Assembly: GCA_003483675.1 (NCBI GenBank)
Contig: DMYK01000107.1
Span: 1-14,231, forward strand
From: Microcoleaceae cyanobacterium UBA11344
GTDB lineage: Bacteria; Cyanobacteriota; Cyanobacteriia; Cyanobacteriales; Microcoleaceae
Length of the DNA: 14,231 nucleotides
Direction: 5' to 3'
Positions 1 through 7,494 of the stretch are shown here, piece after piece (within the stretch, counting starts at the first letter, position 1; every line of letters begins with the position of its first letter). Both the position numbers and the translations under genes were made by a program. Under the pieces are notes generated by a model. That model worked only from the letters and a program-made list of their open reading frames with translations. It made no database searches and was not told where the DNA came from.

Positions 1-1007
1 ACATTTTTTGCTTGAGTTCGAGACATCAATCGCCCCGCACCGTGAGAGCAAGAACAGTAACTTTCAGCATTACCTTTACCCTTCACAATAAAAGACTTCG
101 CCCCCATCGAACCCGGAATAATCCCATAATCCTGTACATTTGCGCGTACAGCACCCTTGCGAGTAACATACACATCTTCCCCAAAATGCACCTCTTTTTC
201 CGCGTAATTGTGATGACAATTCACCTCCAATAACGGCTTAATAGATTTGCCGCCCGCAACGTGCTTTTCCACAATGCGCTTAAACCGATTCATCATCACA
301 TCGCGATTAAAACGAGCATAATTTTGCGCCCATTGCAAATCGTGCCAATAAGCGGCAAACTCCGCTGTACCTGTTACAAAATAAGCCAAATCTTGGTCAG
401 GAAGACTAATTTCTGCCAGTTTAGCTAAATCTTTAGCAGTGTCGATATGGTGCTGTGCGAGCAAATTCCCAATGCCGCGAGAACCGGAATGTAGCATCAG
501 CCAAACAAAGTTTTCAGTATCAATGCAAACCTCAATAAAATGATTGCCGCCGCCGAGGGAGCCCAATTGTTTTAAGGCTTTATTGTCTTGGTGCTGCACA
601 CCTTGATGAAGTTCCTTAAATTCTCGCCATCCCTGCCAGTTGGTGACAGTTTTTTCTACTTCCTTGTTTTCGGCAAATCCGACAGGAATTGCAGCTTCGA
701 TATCGAGGCGAATTAGTTTGAGTTTCCCTTCTAATTTGTCAGAGTTAAAGGGCATTTTTAAAGCAATTACGCCACAACCAATATCCACGCCCACAGCAGC
801 CGGAATAATCGCTTCTTTTGTAGCAATTACTGAACCGACTAAAGCACCTTTGCCTAAATGTACATCGGGCATTAGTGCGACGTGTTTGAAGACAAATGGC
901 AAAGATGCTACATTTTCTGCCATCTTGGTTTCTATGGCGCCCAGGGCGTGATTTGCCCAAGATAGCACGGGTTTTGGGGTTGATATGTCTAATTTTTCGT
1001 AGGGCAT
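1..1007 (-). CDS. rtcB: RtcB-type tRNA-splicing/RNA ligase, C-terminus cut by window edge
   Basis: RtcB joins RNA ends carrying a 2',3'-cyclic phosphate or 3'-phosphate to a 5'-OH, using GTP and Mn2+; in bacteria it serves RNA repair. The ATG is at 1007 and 335 complete codons are visible, with no stop before the edge. Family signatures in order: MPDVHLGKG (residues 46-54), GVDIGCGV (73-80) with the expected metal ligands D75 and C78, LGGGNHF (151-157, H156), HSGSRGIG (173-180, H173), CHHN (264-267), and SHGAGR (321-326), whose H322 is the expected guanylylated histidine. Bacterial RtcB is about 400 aa, so roughly 60-80 residues are missing. A strong promoter lies just upstream. No archease or RtcA gene is in the window. 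The family call is very secure; the substrate in this organism is not known from sequence. Confidence 0.97.
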   Translation of the reverse strand, partial: MPYEKLDISTPKPVLSWANHALGAIETKMAENVASLPFVFKHVALMPDVHLGKGALVGSVIATKEAIIPAAVGVDIGCGVIALKMPFNSDKLEGKLKLIRLDIEAAIPVGFAENKEVEKTVTNWQGWREFKELHQGVQHQDNKALKQLGSLGGGNHFIEVCIDTENFVWLMLHSGSRGIGNLLAQHHIDTAKDLAKLAEISLPDQDLAYFVTGTAEFAAYWHDLQWAQNYARFNRDVMMNRFKRIVEKHVAGGKSIKPLLEVNCHHNYAEKEVHFGEDVYVTRKGAVRANVQDYGIIPGSMGAKSFIVKGKGNAESYCSCSHGAGRLMSRTQAKN

Positions 1008-1047
1008 TTTTGTTAGGATTTATTTTTGCGATTCTTGTGTAGTATAT

Positions 1048-1076
1048 AGTGTAACATAAATAATTTCTGATGTCAA
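1048..1076 (-). promoter_or_regulatory. sigma70-type promoter for rtcB
   Basis: On the minus strand a perfect -35 TTGACA (1076-1071) is followed by a 17-nt spacer and the -10 TACACT (1053-1048), preceded by TG one base away (extended -10). Transcription would begin near 1041, giving a leader of about 35 nt before the rtcB ATG. Seen by eye; the start site is inferred. Confidence 0.7.
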
Positions 1077-1113
1077 ATGCACCTATAATTCTGGTAGAGT
1101 GCGTCAGTCGCGT

Positions 1114-1182
1114 TAGGGGCGGGCAGGATACCCCACAATAAAACTGATTCTTTCTTTGTGGAACAGGCCGGAAAGCCTGTTC
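1114..1182. repeat. composite of short dispersed inverted repeats
   Basis: The segment opens with TAGGGGCGGGCAGGATACCCC, related to the GGGGCGGG family at 2376 and 6073. It then holds CCACAA (1133-1138) with its complement TTGTGG (1156-1161), and a perfect 8-bp hairpin GAACAGGC/GCCTGTTC (1161-1168 with 1175-1182). The hairpin lies 18 nt past the stop of the gene ending at 1200, but no T-run follows on that strand, so it is not called a terminator. It resembles intergenic repeats I recall from Microcoleus-like genomes. Confidence 0.55.
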
Positions 1183-1199
1183 TTGAAAATTGAAAAGCC

Positions 1200-2306
1200 T
1201 TAAGAAATGCCTAAAGATTGAATGAATAATTTACTGTAGGGTGCGGATTCTTGTACCTTCGCCAGGGAACCAAAAAGCTCTTTTTCACCGAAAATAACTA
1301 ATGTCTTCTGTTTGGAGTCAGGTTGTTGACTCAGCACTTGTGAATGAACGGACAGAATGCTATTTGAATCAAAACGATAGAAATAGTGCAAGTCGCCACA
1401 AAGCCCTTCTTCAACATCCTTGAGATTAGGATAAAGTTCTTGAGAAGGACGCGGTTCATGACCGCTTAAAATCAGTTCATCTGATATCTCCATTTTGTCA
1501 AGTTCGATTAGGTACATTATCCCTTCATCAGTGTTAACTAGAATGCGATCGTCTGATAGGTAGCACATATAATACCCAAAACCGTCATCAGAATCAGGCC
1601 AAGGCCATTCACATATTCCAAGTAGATTGCAGTCAGGAAAACTGAATCGGCTGATTTGTCGCCCACAATCATGTACAACCACAAATTCGCCACCAGCAGG
1701 ATGAAATTCTGGGGGCGCTGTGTCATAGGGACACGGAACTTCCACGGCGTGAATTTCTGTACCATCATCATAAAGCCAGTAGATTTGCTGTCCGTTCTGA
1801 CCGCAACAAGCCCAAAGAGCTAAAATTTGATTTTCTGGGTGTGGGTAAAACGAGAAGGTACTCGATCCAAAAGGGTCTTCGAGCAAAACTTTTCGCTGAA
1901 TTTGCCATGAATTGGTATCGCGGATTTGAATTTCGACTTCCTCGAATCCAATTAATTTCATGCACCAAAAACGCACGCCGTCTGCATCAAACCAGCAGTC
2001 CTCAAATCCATTATAGTTAGGAGGGTTAGGTAGCTGTTCTTCAAAAACTAGCTGGTTTTCTGCTGTCACAATTGCTAAATGATTGCCATTTGCCATAATT
2101 GCTGCCAGCAAATCGCCTTTGGGGCTGATGGCTGAACGGCTAATTTCGTCGGGAAGCTGGTATTCGTATTTTGGCGACAAGTTGCGATCGCATACAGTGA
2201 CATTTTGACCGCAACTTGTCGCAATAGCCCACTCGGAATTAGTGGTTTGATTTATAGCCAATATCCCGCCGTCAATTTGTCTTTCATGTTTTGGTGAAAT
2301 TAGCAT
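1200..2306 (-). CDS. Hypothetical protein, possible beta-propeller-like fold
   Basis: A 368-aa ORF starting at ATG 2306, with its own promoter 35-64 nt upstream. I do not recognise the family. There is no signal peptide or membrane segment, so it should be cytosolic. The sequence is beta-rich, aromatic and acidic, with spaced stretches resembling propeller blades: SRSAISPKGDLLAAIM (residues ~56-71), EDCWFDADGVRFWCM (~101-115), FYPHPENQILALWA (~153-166), EFHPAGGEFVVVHD (~200-213) and a blade-like stretch near 248-268. These have the 'P-x-G/N-x-x-L/F-x' look of WD40/Lumazine-type repeats but no clear WD dipeptides. Cysteines are numerous, including a CC pair at about 167-168. The neighbours, RtcB downstream and an RND pump upstream, share no obvious pathway with it, and repeats separate it from both. 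The coding call is firm from length, ATG, promoter and composition; the fold is inference. Confidence 0.75.
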   Translation of the reverse strand: MLISPKHERQIDGGILAINQTTNSEWAIATSCGQNVTVCDRNLSPKYEYQLPDEISRSAISPKGDLLAAIMANGNHLAIVTAENQLVFEEQLPNPPNYNGFEDCWFDADGVRFWCMKLIGFEEVEIQIRDTNSWQIQRKVLLEDPFGSSTFSFYPHPENQILALWACCGQNGQQIYWLYDDGTEIHAVEVPCPYDTAPPEFHPAGGEFVVVHDCGRQISRFSFPDCNLLGICEWPWPDSDDGFGYYMCYLSDDRILVNTDEGIMYLIELDKMEISDELILSGHEPRPSQELYPNLKDVEEGLCGDLHYFYRFDSNSILSVHSQVLSQQPDSKQKTLVIFGEKELFGSLAKVQESAPYSKLFIQSLGIS

Positions 2307-2340
2307 AAAAATATTTAAGTTTACTGCGTTGATAGACTCT

Positions 2341-2370
2341 ATTTTAACTCAAATTTTGCGCCATTTTCAA
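2341..2370 (-). promoter_or_regulatory. promoter for the 368-aa hypothetical gene
   Basis: Minus strand -35 TTGAAA (2370-2365), 18-nt spacer, -10 TAAAAT (2346-2341); each hexamer matches consensus at five of six bases. Predicted start near 2334, about 28 nt before the ATG at 2306. Confidence 0.6.
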
Positions 2371-2375
2371 TTAAC

Positions 2376-2544
2376 CTGTAGGGGCGGGTTCACCAATAGC
2401 CTATCGGGCGGCAAACAGGTTAAATAAACCCGCCCCCACCCACTCAAATCTTGCACCAATATCAATCTTCAGGAATTTCGCGCGGGGGCGGGTTTTTGAG
2501 TCTTTTGGTATCCTTTAAAACTCTGGGTGAACCCGCCCCTACAG
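2376..2544. repeat. paired GGGGCGGGTT inverted-repeat element (two units)
   Basis: Two units of 55-56 bp, each bounded by GGGGCGGGTT and AACCCGCCCC: 2381-2436 and 2485-2539, 48 nt apart. The outermost arms form a longer perfect 19-nt inverted repeat (2376-2394 against 2526-2544), so the 169-bp block can also be read as one element. There is no ORF inside. It lies between the stop of the RND gene and the promoter of the next minus-strand gene. The same kind of pair occurs at 6073-6228. Confidence 0.75.
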
Positions 2545-2588
2545 TATGTGTAAGAATGGTGTTCTACAGTATTTGCTGATGCTATGTT

Positions 2589-5500
2589 TTACAAATTCGG
2601 AGTCTTTGTCGCCGCCTTCTGCACGGGAATAGCAACAGGCTGCGGTTTCTTCTTCGCTGCAAACATCCCAAAGAAATCGTGCAGCAAAATATAGAAACAG
2701 GGAATGATAAACAGCGTCAGCAAAGTCGCCAGCGACAAACCCGAAAACACCACCACCCCCAAAGGTTGCAGAAACTCCGAACCGTCTCCAATACCCAAAG
2801 CGAGGGGGAATAAACCCAAAACTGTGGTAATAGTTGTCATCAAAATCGGACGCAAACGTTGAGGTGCAGCCCTGAGAATTGCTGTTGTGCGATCGACTCC
2901 TTCATCTGCGATAATTTGATTAGCCAACTCCACCATGATAATCGCATTATTTACCACAATTCCCACCAGCAAAATTACGCCCACAATCACCGTTGCGCCG
3001 ATCGCAGTTTTCGTCGCATACAGCCCAAAAATCCCCCCAGCCAAAGCCAGCGGCACCGTTAACATAATCACCAACGGATCGACAAGGGAATTGTACTGCA
3101 CCGCCATCACCACAAATACTAAAAACGTCGCCAAAGAACCCAAAACAATCAGAGAACTTTGCAATTCCCGGTTAGTTTCCGCCGCCGAACTCGGTATAAC
3201 TCGCACTCCCTGCGGCAATTTAATTTCCGATAAAACTGCATCCACTTGTTTCAAAGCATCGCCCAAACTCGCGCCCTTATTAATATTCCCAGCTCTCAGG
3301 AAAACTTGTCGCTGGTTAAGCCTTTGAACTTCCCCCGGTGCTTTTCCCACTTCAATATTTGCCACATCGCCCAACCGAATCAGACTATTATTCCTAACAG
3401 TTAAAGGGATAAACTTCAGTTCAGAAATAGACTTGACAGAAGCGCGATCGAACTGTACTCGCACATCCACCAAACGGTTTCCCCGCTGCAACTGCGTAGC
3501 AACAGTACCTTGAATTGCTGTCTGAATTGTCTCTCCAATTTGCTTCGCATTCAAACCGTAAATTTCCGCTTGTTCCCAGTTGGGACGAATCTGCACTTCC
3601 TGCTGCTGCGGATCTGCATCCGGGCGGAAACGCGCTAATTTTACCTTCCGATCCAAATTTCCCAAAATGTCGCGGCTAGCTTGCAGCAAAAGCTGCTCAT
3701 TTTCGCCCTGAAGCATGATATCAATTTCCGCGCCCCGGACGGGAGAATTAGTCAAAACTAAACCCCGGACATTTTCTGGATTCAGTCGCAAGCGAGTATT
3801 TTTAGGCAAATCAATTTTATTCAATTCTTGAGTAACTCGCTCTACATAAGCTAGGGTATTACTGCCAGGTTTGAGCGTAATATTGCAGCCACCTCTGAGC
3901 AAATTCTCAATAGTATTGTTCCCAAACAAAAGCCCGCCCACCGTCGTCAAAGTGTATTGAGTTTCTGGCTGGCTGAGAATAATTTTATCAGCTTCTGCCA
4001 TCACTTTTTGATTGGTTTCCAAATTTGTCCCGGCGGGAAACAAAGCAAACAATCTCGCTTGACCGGTATTAATTCTGGGCAAGATTTCCTGGGGAATTTG
4101 ACCAGCCAACTGCAAGCTACCGCCGCCCAATAAGACAATAGCTAGTACAATTACAACTAGGCGCCACCGCAATATTCCCGATAAAAATTTCCCGTAACCG
4201 ATGGTAGCATTGTTAAACCCTTGATTGAATGCGCGCAGCGGCCAAAAGTTGCTCAAACCGCTGGATACCCGCAGCGCTAGCAGTCGAGAAGCCATCATCG
4301 GGACAACTGTCAATCCGACAATCAGAGAGGCGGCGACGGAAAAACTAATGGTGAGAATTAATTCGTTGAAAAGTAAGGAAACTAAGCCGCCTATTAGCAA
4401 AAATGGCAGTACAGCAACTAAGTTAGTGATGGTAGAAGCAAATAAAGCTGATTCTAATTCTTGACTGCTGTTTTCGGCTTGCTGCATCAACTGTTTGTCA
4501 GTCAAGCGCTTGCCATGTACATTGTTTTTATTGCTGGTTCCTTCAACAATATTCTCCAACATGACGATCGAATTATCGACTACAATTCCCACGCCCAAAG
4601 CCAAACCGCCCAAACTGAAGACATTGAGAGATAGGTGAAAAACTCCCATCAAGATAATCGCCATTAAAGTGGCGAGGGGAATTGCCAGGACAATAATCAA
4701 AGTCTGGCGTAGGGAAGCGAGGAAAAGCAAAACTGATGCTCCCGCCAAAACCGCACCGGTTAAACCCGAAAATACGACGTTGGAAATAGAATCGCGGATG
4801 AATTTAGACTCATCGAAGGTATTGATTATCGTCGTGCCTTCGGGAATCAGCCCCGATGTTTTTAATTCTTCTAGCCGCTTTTTGATGTCGTCTACAACTG
4901 CGATCGTATTTGCATCCGGCTGCTTTTGAACGGTAATTTTTACGGCGGGTTTCTGATTGAGAAATACTTTAACTCGTTCTTCTTCAGTCCCGTCAATGAC
5001 TTTCGCAAAATCCCGCAAAAAAACTCGTTTTGGCGGATTGGAACCCGATGCTTGAAAAGAAATTGCCTGAATTTCTTTCGCATTCCGAAACCGCCCGACT
5101 GTGCGGGTTAAAGGTTCCGCCGATTCTTGCTGGAGCCGCCCGCCGGAAGTGTCGAGGTTGCGGGCTTGGAGGGCGTTTAAAACATCCGAAATACTTACGC
5201 CTAAAGATTGCAAGCGATTTAAGTCAATATTTACTTGAATTTCTTCTTGCACGCCGCCGGCAACGTCAACTGCTGCTACTCCTGGAATTACGTTTAATTC
5301 GCGGGCTAATTCTTCGTCGGCAAATACTCGCAAATCTACGCCTTGCAGGGAGTTGGAAGTGAGGGCAAATTCGTAAACTGGCTGTTGGGAAGGGTCAAAT
5401 TTGAACAGGGTGGGGGATTCGACTGTATCGGGGAGTCGGTTGCGAATGCGGTTGACGGCGGCTGTGGCGTCGTTGAGGGCTTGGTTGATGTCGCCACCTG

Positions 5501-5810
5501 GTTTGAAGAATAAATCGACGCTGACTTGTCCTTCACGGGTACGGGAGAAAACTTGGGTGACGCCTTCGGTGGCGGAAAGTCCTTGTTCGAGGGGGCGGGT
5601 AACTTCGTCTACTGCTACTTCTGGGGAGACTCCGGGGGCGTTTAAGCGGACGCCGATGCGGGGATAGGTGATGGATGGTAGCAAGTCAACGGGTAGTTGG
5701 GTGATGTAGAAAGCGCCCATGACTATAATCGCCAGTGTCAGCATCAGGGTGCCGATGTGGCGACGAATGGCGATCGCGCTAATGCTGAATCCGGTTTTTT
5801 CAGGAGTCAT
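2589..5810 (-). CDS. RND-family efflux transporter, inner-membrane pump subunit
   Basis: A 1073-aa proton-driven pump of the AcrB/HAE type, expected in the cytoplasmic membrane with large periplasmic loops. From the ATG at 5810 the protein begins MTPEKTGFSISAIAIRRHIG, which aligns with the usual RND start; TM1 is about residues 21-39 and is followed by QLPVDLLPSITYPRIGV. TM4 has GIVVDNSIVMLENI with D412 and N413 in place of the AcrB Asp-Asp pair. TM10 has GIVVNNAIIMVEL with N954-N955 where AcrB has the relay lysine region. Both patterns are common in non-AcrB RND subfamilies. Length is normal (about 1,000-1,100). The open frame extends to a GTG at 5945, but the extra 45 residues include a translated heptamer repeat and lie outside the family domain, so 5810 is preferred although it has no clear Shine-Dalgarno. 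No adaptor (HlyD/AcrA type) or TolC gene is adjacent. Substrate cannot be told; solvent, drug, lipid or metal export are all possible. Confidence 0.93.
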   Translation of the reverse strand: MTPEKTGFSISAIAIRRHIGTLMLTLAIIVMGAFYITQLPVDLLPSITYPRIGVRLNAPGVSPEVAVDEVTRPLEQGLSATEGVTQVFSRTREGQVSVDLFFKPGGDINQALNDATAAVNRIRNRLPDTVESPTLFKFDPSQQPVYEFALTSNSLQGVDLRVFADEELARELNVIPGVAAVDVAGGVQEEIQVNIDLNRLQSLGVSISDVLNALQARNLDTSGGRLQQESAEPLTRTVGRFRNAKEIQAISFQASGSNPPKRVFLRDFAKVIDGTEEERVKVFLNQKPAVKITVQKQPDANTIAVVDDIKKRLEELKTSGLIPEGTTIINTFDESKFIRDSISNVVFSGLTGAVLAGASVLLFLASLRQTLIIVLAIPLATLMAIILMGVFHLSLNVFSLGGLALGVGIVVDNSIVMLENIVEGTSNKNNVHGKRLTDKQLMQQAENSSQELESALFASTITNLVAVLPFLLIGGLVSLLFNELILTISFSVAASLIVGLTVVPMMASRLLALRVSSGLSNFWPLRAFNQGFNNATIGYGKFLSGILRWRLVVIVLAIVLLGGGSLQLAGQIPQEILPRINTGQARLFALFPAGTNLETNQKVMAEADKIILSQPETQYTLTTVGGLLFGNNTIENLLRGGCNITLKPGSNTLAYVERVTQELNKIDLPKNTRLRLNPENVRGLVLTNSPVRGAEIDIMLQGENEQLLLQASRDILGNLDRKVKLARFRPDADPQQQEVQIRPNWEQAEIYGLNAKQIGETIQTAIQGTVATQLQRGNRLVDVRVQFDRASVKSISELKFIPLTVRNNSLIRLGDVANIEVGKAPGEVQRLNQRQVFLRAGNINKGASLGDALKQVDAVLSEIKLPQGVRVIPSSAAETNRELQSSLIVLGSLATFLVFVVMAVQYNSLVDPLVIMLTVPLALAGGIFGLYATKTAIGATVIVGVILLVGIVVNNAIIMVELANQIIADEGVDRTTAILRAAPQRLRPILMTTITTVLGLFPLALGIGDGSEFLQPLGVVVFSGLSLATLLTLFIIPCFYILLHDFFGMFAAKKKPQPVAIPVQKAATKTPNL

Positions 5811-5812
5811 TC

Positions 5813-5840
5813 GATTTGAGATTTGGGATTTGGGATTTTG
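5813..5840. repeat. heptamer tandem array beside the RND start codon
   Basis: Four 7-nt units in phase on the plus strand: GATTTGA, GATTTGG, GATTTGG, GATTTTG. The array ends 2 nt from the preferred RND start codon (5810), on its upstream side. It is of the short tandemly repeated (STRR) type known in cyanobacteria. Translated on the minus strand it gives the odd IQNPKSQISNR stretch of the extended ORF. Confidence 0.65.
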
Positions 5841-5951
5841 GATTGAAGAGTTGACCCGAGCTTTGAATTGCGGGGCTTGCGAGCAAATTGCTGTCGGTGA
5901 GGCTTTATTTTCGATCGGGAGCGATCGCATATTTACGCTCCGCACCTTACA

Positions 5952-5979
5952 AGTATAATAAATCTTAATAAAATCTCAA
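5952..5979 (-). promoter_or_regulatory. promoter for the RND pump gene
   Basis: Minus strand -35 TTGAGA (5979-5974), 16-nt spacer, -10 TATACT (5957-5952), five of six matches each. Transcription would begin near 5945. With the preferred start at 5810 this leaves a leader of about 135 nt containing a HIP1 site (5921-5928) and the heptamer array. Confidence 0.6.
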
Positions 5980-6009
5980 AATTGTTTTTTTGAATATTCC
6001 TTTAGAGGT

Positions 6010-6057
6010 AGCCGATCGCCCAAAATAGAGAGCGATAAAAGTTGCGATCGGCTTTTT
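6010..6057 (+). terminator. long-loop stem followed by T-run, orientation unexplained
   Basis: A perfect 10-bp inverted repeat, AGCCGATCGC (6010-6019) with GCGATCGGCT (6044-6053), followed by TTTTT (6053-6057) on the plus strand. It looks like an intrinsic terminator, but with a 24-nt loop and no plus-strand gene upstream in this window. It might end an unseen plus-strand small RNA antisense to the RND leader, or it may be a chance pair of HIP1-like sites. Reading the minus strand gives no T-run after the stem. Confidence 0.35.
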
Positions 6058-6072
6058 GATTGACTTTTAGTG

Positions 6073-6228
6073 GGGGCGGGTTTATTTATGCTTGTAGCTG
6101 CACCGCAAGAGTTCTAGTAAAACCCGCCCCTTGTATCTTGAAAGAGGTAGATTGCGATTTGCCGTTGGGTGGGGGCGGGTTTACTATATTATGGGTTTTC
6201 GGCAATTCTTGTTTGTAAAACCCGCCCC
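6073..6228. repeat. second paired GGGGCGGGTT inverted-repeat element
   Basis: Two units bounded by GGGGCGGGTT and AACCCGCCCC: 6073-6130 (58 bp) and 6172-6228 (57 bp), 41 nt apart. Unit length, arm sequence and pairing copy the element at 2376-2544; the interiors differ. CTACAG follows the right-hand end of the pair, as it does at 2540-2544. There is no ORF inside. Together with the stem-loop and the promoter it accounts for most of the gap between the RND gene and txlA. Confidence 0.75.
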
Positions 6229-6240
6229 TACAGTCTTATT

Positions 6241-6268
6241 CCTAATGACTAATGACTGCGGACTAATG
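6241..6268. repeat. ACTAATG heptamer array just after the txlA stop
   Basis: Four 7-nt units in phase: CCTAATG, ACTAATG, ACTGCGG (degenerate), ACTAATG. The array starts 7 nt past the txlA stop codon (6276-6278). The same unit recurs at 14054-14074 beside another stop codon. Confidence 0.6.
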
Positions 6269-6275
6269 ACTTCTT

Positions 6276-6878
6276 TCACTGTACTTGACTCCCGTGGGCG
6301 CGGGGGTCGGAACTGCTTGTTTTCACAGGCGCAACTGGGGGAGTAAAATTAGAAACTTGACCCGTAGCTTGCGCGTGTGGCAAATCTTTACCTGCAATTA
6401 AAGCCTCTAAATTAGCTTCCATAATACTGCGCGGCGCTTCGCCGATCGTTTCAGCAACGGCGCTGCCTTTATTGTTCAAATAAACAAAGTGTGGAATGCC
6501 ATCTACCCGATATTTTGAAACTTCTGGTAGCCATTTATCATTGTCCACATTCAGCATCACAAAATTTAGCGGTGCGGCGTATTTCTGTTTGATTTCGCTC
6601 AAATCCTTTGCCATTGCCTGACAGCTACCGCACCAATTAGCATAAAATTCTATTAGTGTCGGCTTGCCATTGACTAAAGCTGTTTCCAGAGGTGCGGAGG
6701 CTTTGGCCATTGCGGTGAGACTACTTGATGGCGTTTGAGTTCGTATTCCGAAAAAGATCGATACTGAAAGGGCGATCGCTGCTAACACAATTAATAAGTT
6801 TCTGATGCGCGTCGCTGCTTTTGCTTCGGATTTTTTGGGTGCGGGGGCAGCAGTTGATTTTGGCGATTTGGGACTCAT
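6276..6878 (-). CDS. txlA: Membrane-anchored thioredoxin-like protein, TxlA/HCF164 type
   Basis: A 200-aa thiol-disulfide exchange protein. It has a charged Lys/Ala/Pro-rich N-tail (1-26), one membrane anchor (about 27-46, NLLIVLAAIALSVSIFFGI) and a thioredoxin domain (about 55-165). The active site is WCGSC (residues 82-86, C83 and C86), and the cis-proline is in GIPH (P129). Plant HCF164 and cyanobacterial TxlA sit in the thylakoid membrane with the active site facing the lumen and help assemble cytochrome b6f; that role is inferred here by similarity. The last 35 residues are low-complexity (Pro/Ser/Thr/Ala) and lack homology I can see. ATG at 6878 is the natural start. The gene is divergent from the NIL ferredoxin, sharing a 186-nt upstream region, and is followed directly by a heptamer array. 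Confidence 0.92.
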   Translation of the reverse strand: MSPKSPKSTAAPAPKKSEAKAATRIRNLLIVLAAIALSVSIFFGIRTQTPSSSLTAMAKASAPLETALVNGKPTLIEFYANWCGSCQAMAKDLSEIKQKYAAPLNFVMLNVDNDKWLPEVSKYRVDGIPHFVYLNNKGSAVAETIGEAPRSIMEANLEALIAGKDLPHAQATGQVSNFTPPVAPVKTSSSDPRAHGSQVQ

Positions 6879-6931
6879 AAAATGGATTTTGATTTTAATT
6901 GTAGGTGTTTTATTTTTAATATCCGTCTCCG

Positions 6932-6937
6932 ATTATA
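6932..6937 (-). promoter_or_regulatory. extended -10 element of txlA promoter
   Basis: On the minus strand TGGTATAAT gives a perfect -10 (6937-6932) with an extended TGn. No good -35 is visible at 16-18 nt. The start site would lie near 6925, about 47 nt before the txlA ATG. Confidence 0.45.
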
Positions 6938-6962
6938 CCACATTATGAGATCACAACACGTT

Positions 6963-6968
6963 TATAAT
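6963..6968 (+). promoter_or_regulatory. candidate -10 element for the NIL ferredoxin operon
   Basis: A perfect TATAAT on the plus strand, about 97 nt before the ATG at 7065, lying back to back with the txlA -10. The hexamer 17 nt upstream (ACATTA) is a poor -35, so this is tentative. Confidence 0.35.
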
Positions 6969-7064
6969 AAATATTTTGTTAAACTTGCGTGCCGCTGACA
7001 AATCTCAAGTACGCTAAAAGATCAGAATCAAAAAATTCCCTGTAAATTACCGAGGACTAGAGGC

Positions 7065-7469
7065 ATGAAAAAACGGGTAACGCTGACGTTTCCGCAGCGA
7101 TCGATCCAAATGCCTGTCACCTACCGACTGGCAAAAGATTTTAATGTTGCTGCCAACATTATCCGCGCTCAGGTGGCTCCGAATCAAGTGGGCAAACTGG
7201 TGCTAGAGTTATCAGGGGACATCGACCAACTAGAAGCGGCGATCGACTGGATGCGATCGCAAAACATCGGCGTTTCCCTAGCCAGCAGGGAAATACTCAT
7301 AGACGAAGATATCTGCGTTCACTGTGGCTTGTGTACGGGGGTTTGCCCCACAGAAGCCTTGACCCTTGACCCAGAAAGCTTTAAACTAACGTTTGCTCGA
7401 TCGCGCTGTATCGTCTGCGAGCAGTGCATCCCTACTTGTCCGGTGCAAGCTATTTCTACTAACCTGTAG
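7065..7469 (+). CDS. NIL-domain ferredoxin with two [4Fe-4S] clusters
   Basis: A 134-aa iron-sulfur protein. Residues 1-75 form a NIL domain, the small ligand-binding fold also found at the end of methionine ABC-transporter ATPases. Residues 80-132 hold two ferredoxin motifs: Cys 84, 87, 90, 94 (CVHCGLCTGVCP) and Cys 115, 118, 121, 125 (CIVCEQCIPTCP), enough for two [4Fe-4S] clusters. GAGGA at 7052-7056, 8 nt before the ATG, supports the start. In Methanosarcina a NIL-ferredoxin works with a DUF39 protein in homocysteine formation; a similar sulfur-transfer electron role is possible here, but no DUF39 gene is in the window. It is followed after 25 nt by a small membrane-protein gene on the same strand and is divergent from txlA. 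Domain call secure, role inferred. Confidence 0.93.
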   Translation: MKKRVTLTFPQRSIQMPVTYRLAKDFNVAANIIRAQVAPNQVGKLVLELSGDIDQLEAAIDWMRSQNIGVSLASREILIDEDICVHCGLCTGVCPTEALTLDPESFKLTFARSRCIVCEQCIPTCPVQAISTNL

Positions 7470-7494
7470 CCCAGCAAAAAATCCGATCGGTAAG

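Noticed and set aside
1161..1182. Intrinsic terminator after the 368-aa gene
   Set aside because: The GAACAGGC hairpin is perfect but no T-run follows on the minus strand; more likely a dispersed repeat.
2859..5667. Several plus-strand ORFs of 60-130 codons opposite the RND gene
   Set aside because: They are shadows of a full-length conserved minus-strand gene, with low-complexity or unfamiliar peptides and no ribosome sites.
6939..6956. CRP-like operator (TGTGA-N6-TCACA) between txlA and the ferredoxin
   Set aside because: Only one half-site is present; the other half does not match.
7393..7494. Upstream extension of the small membrane protein to 7393
   Set aside because: It would overlap the ferredoxin coding region by 77 nt in another frame and lacks a ribosome site; ATG 7495 gives a membrane protein starting in the normal way.
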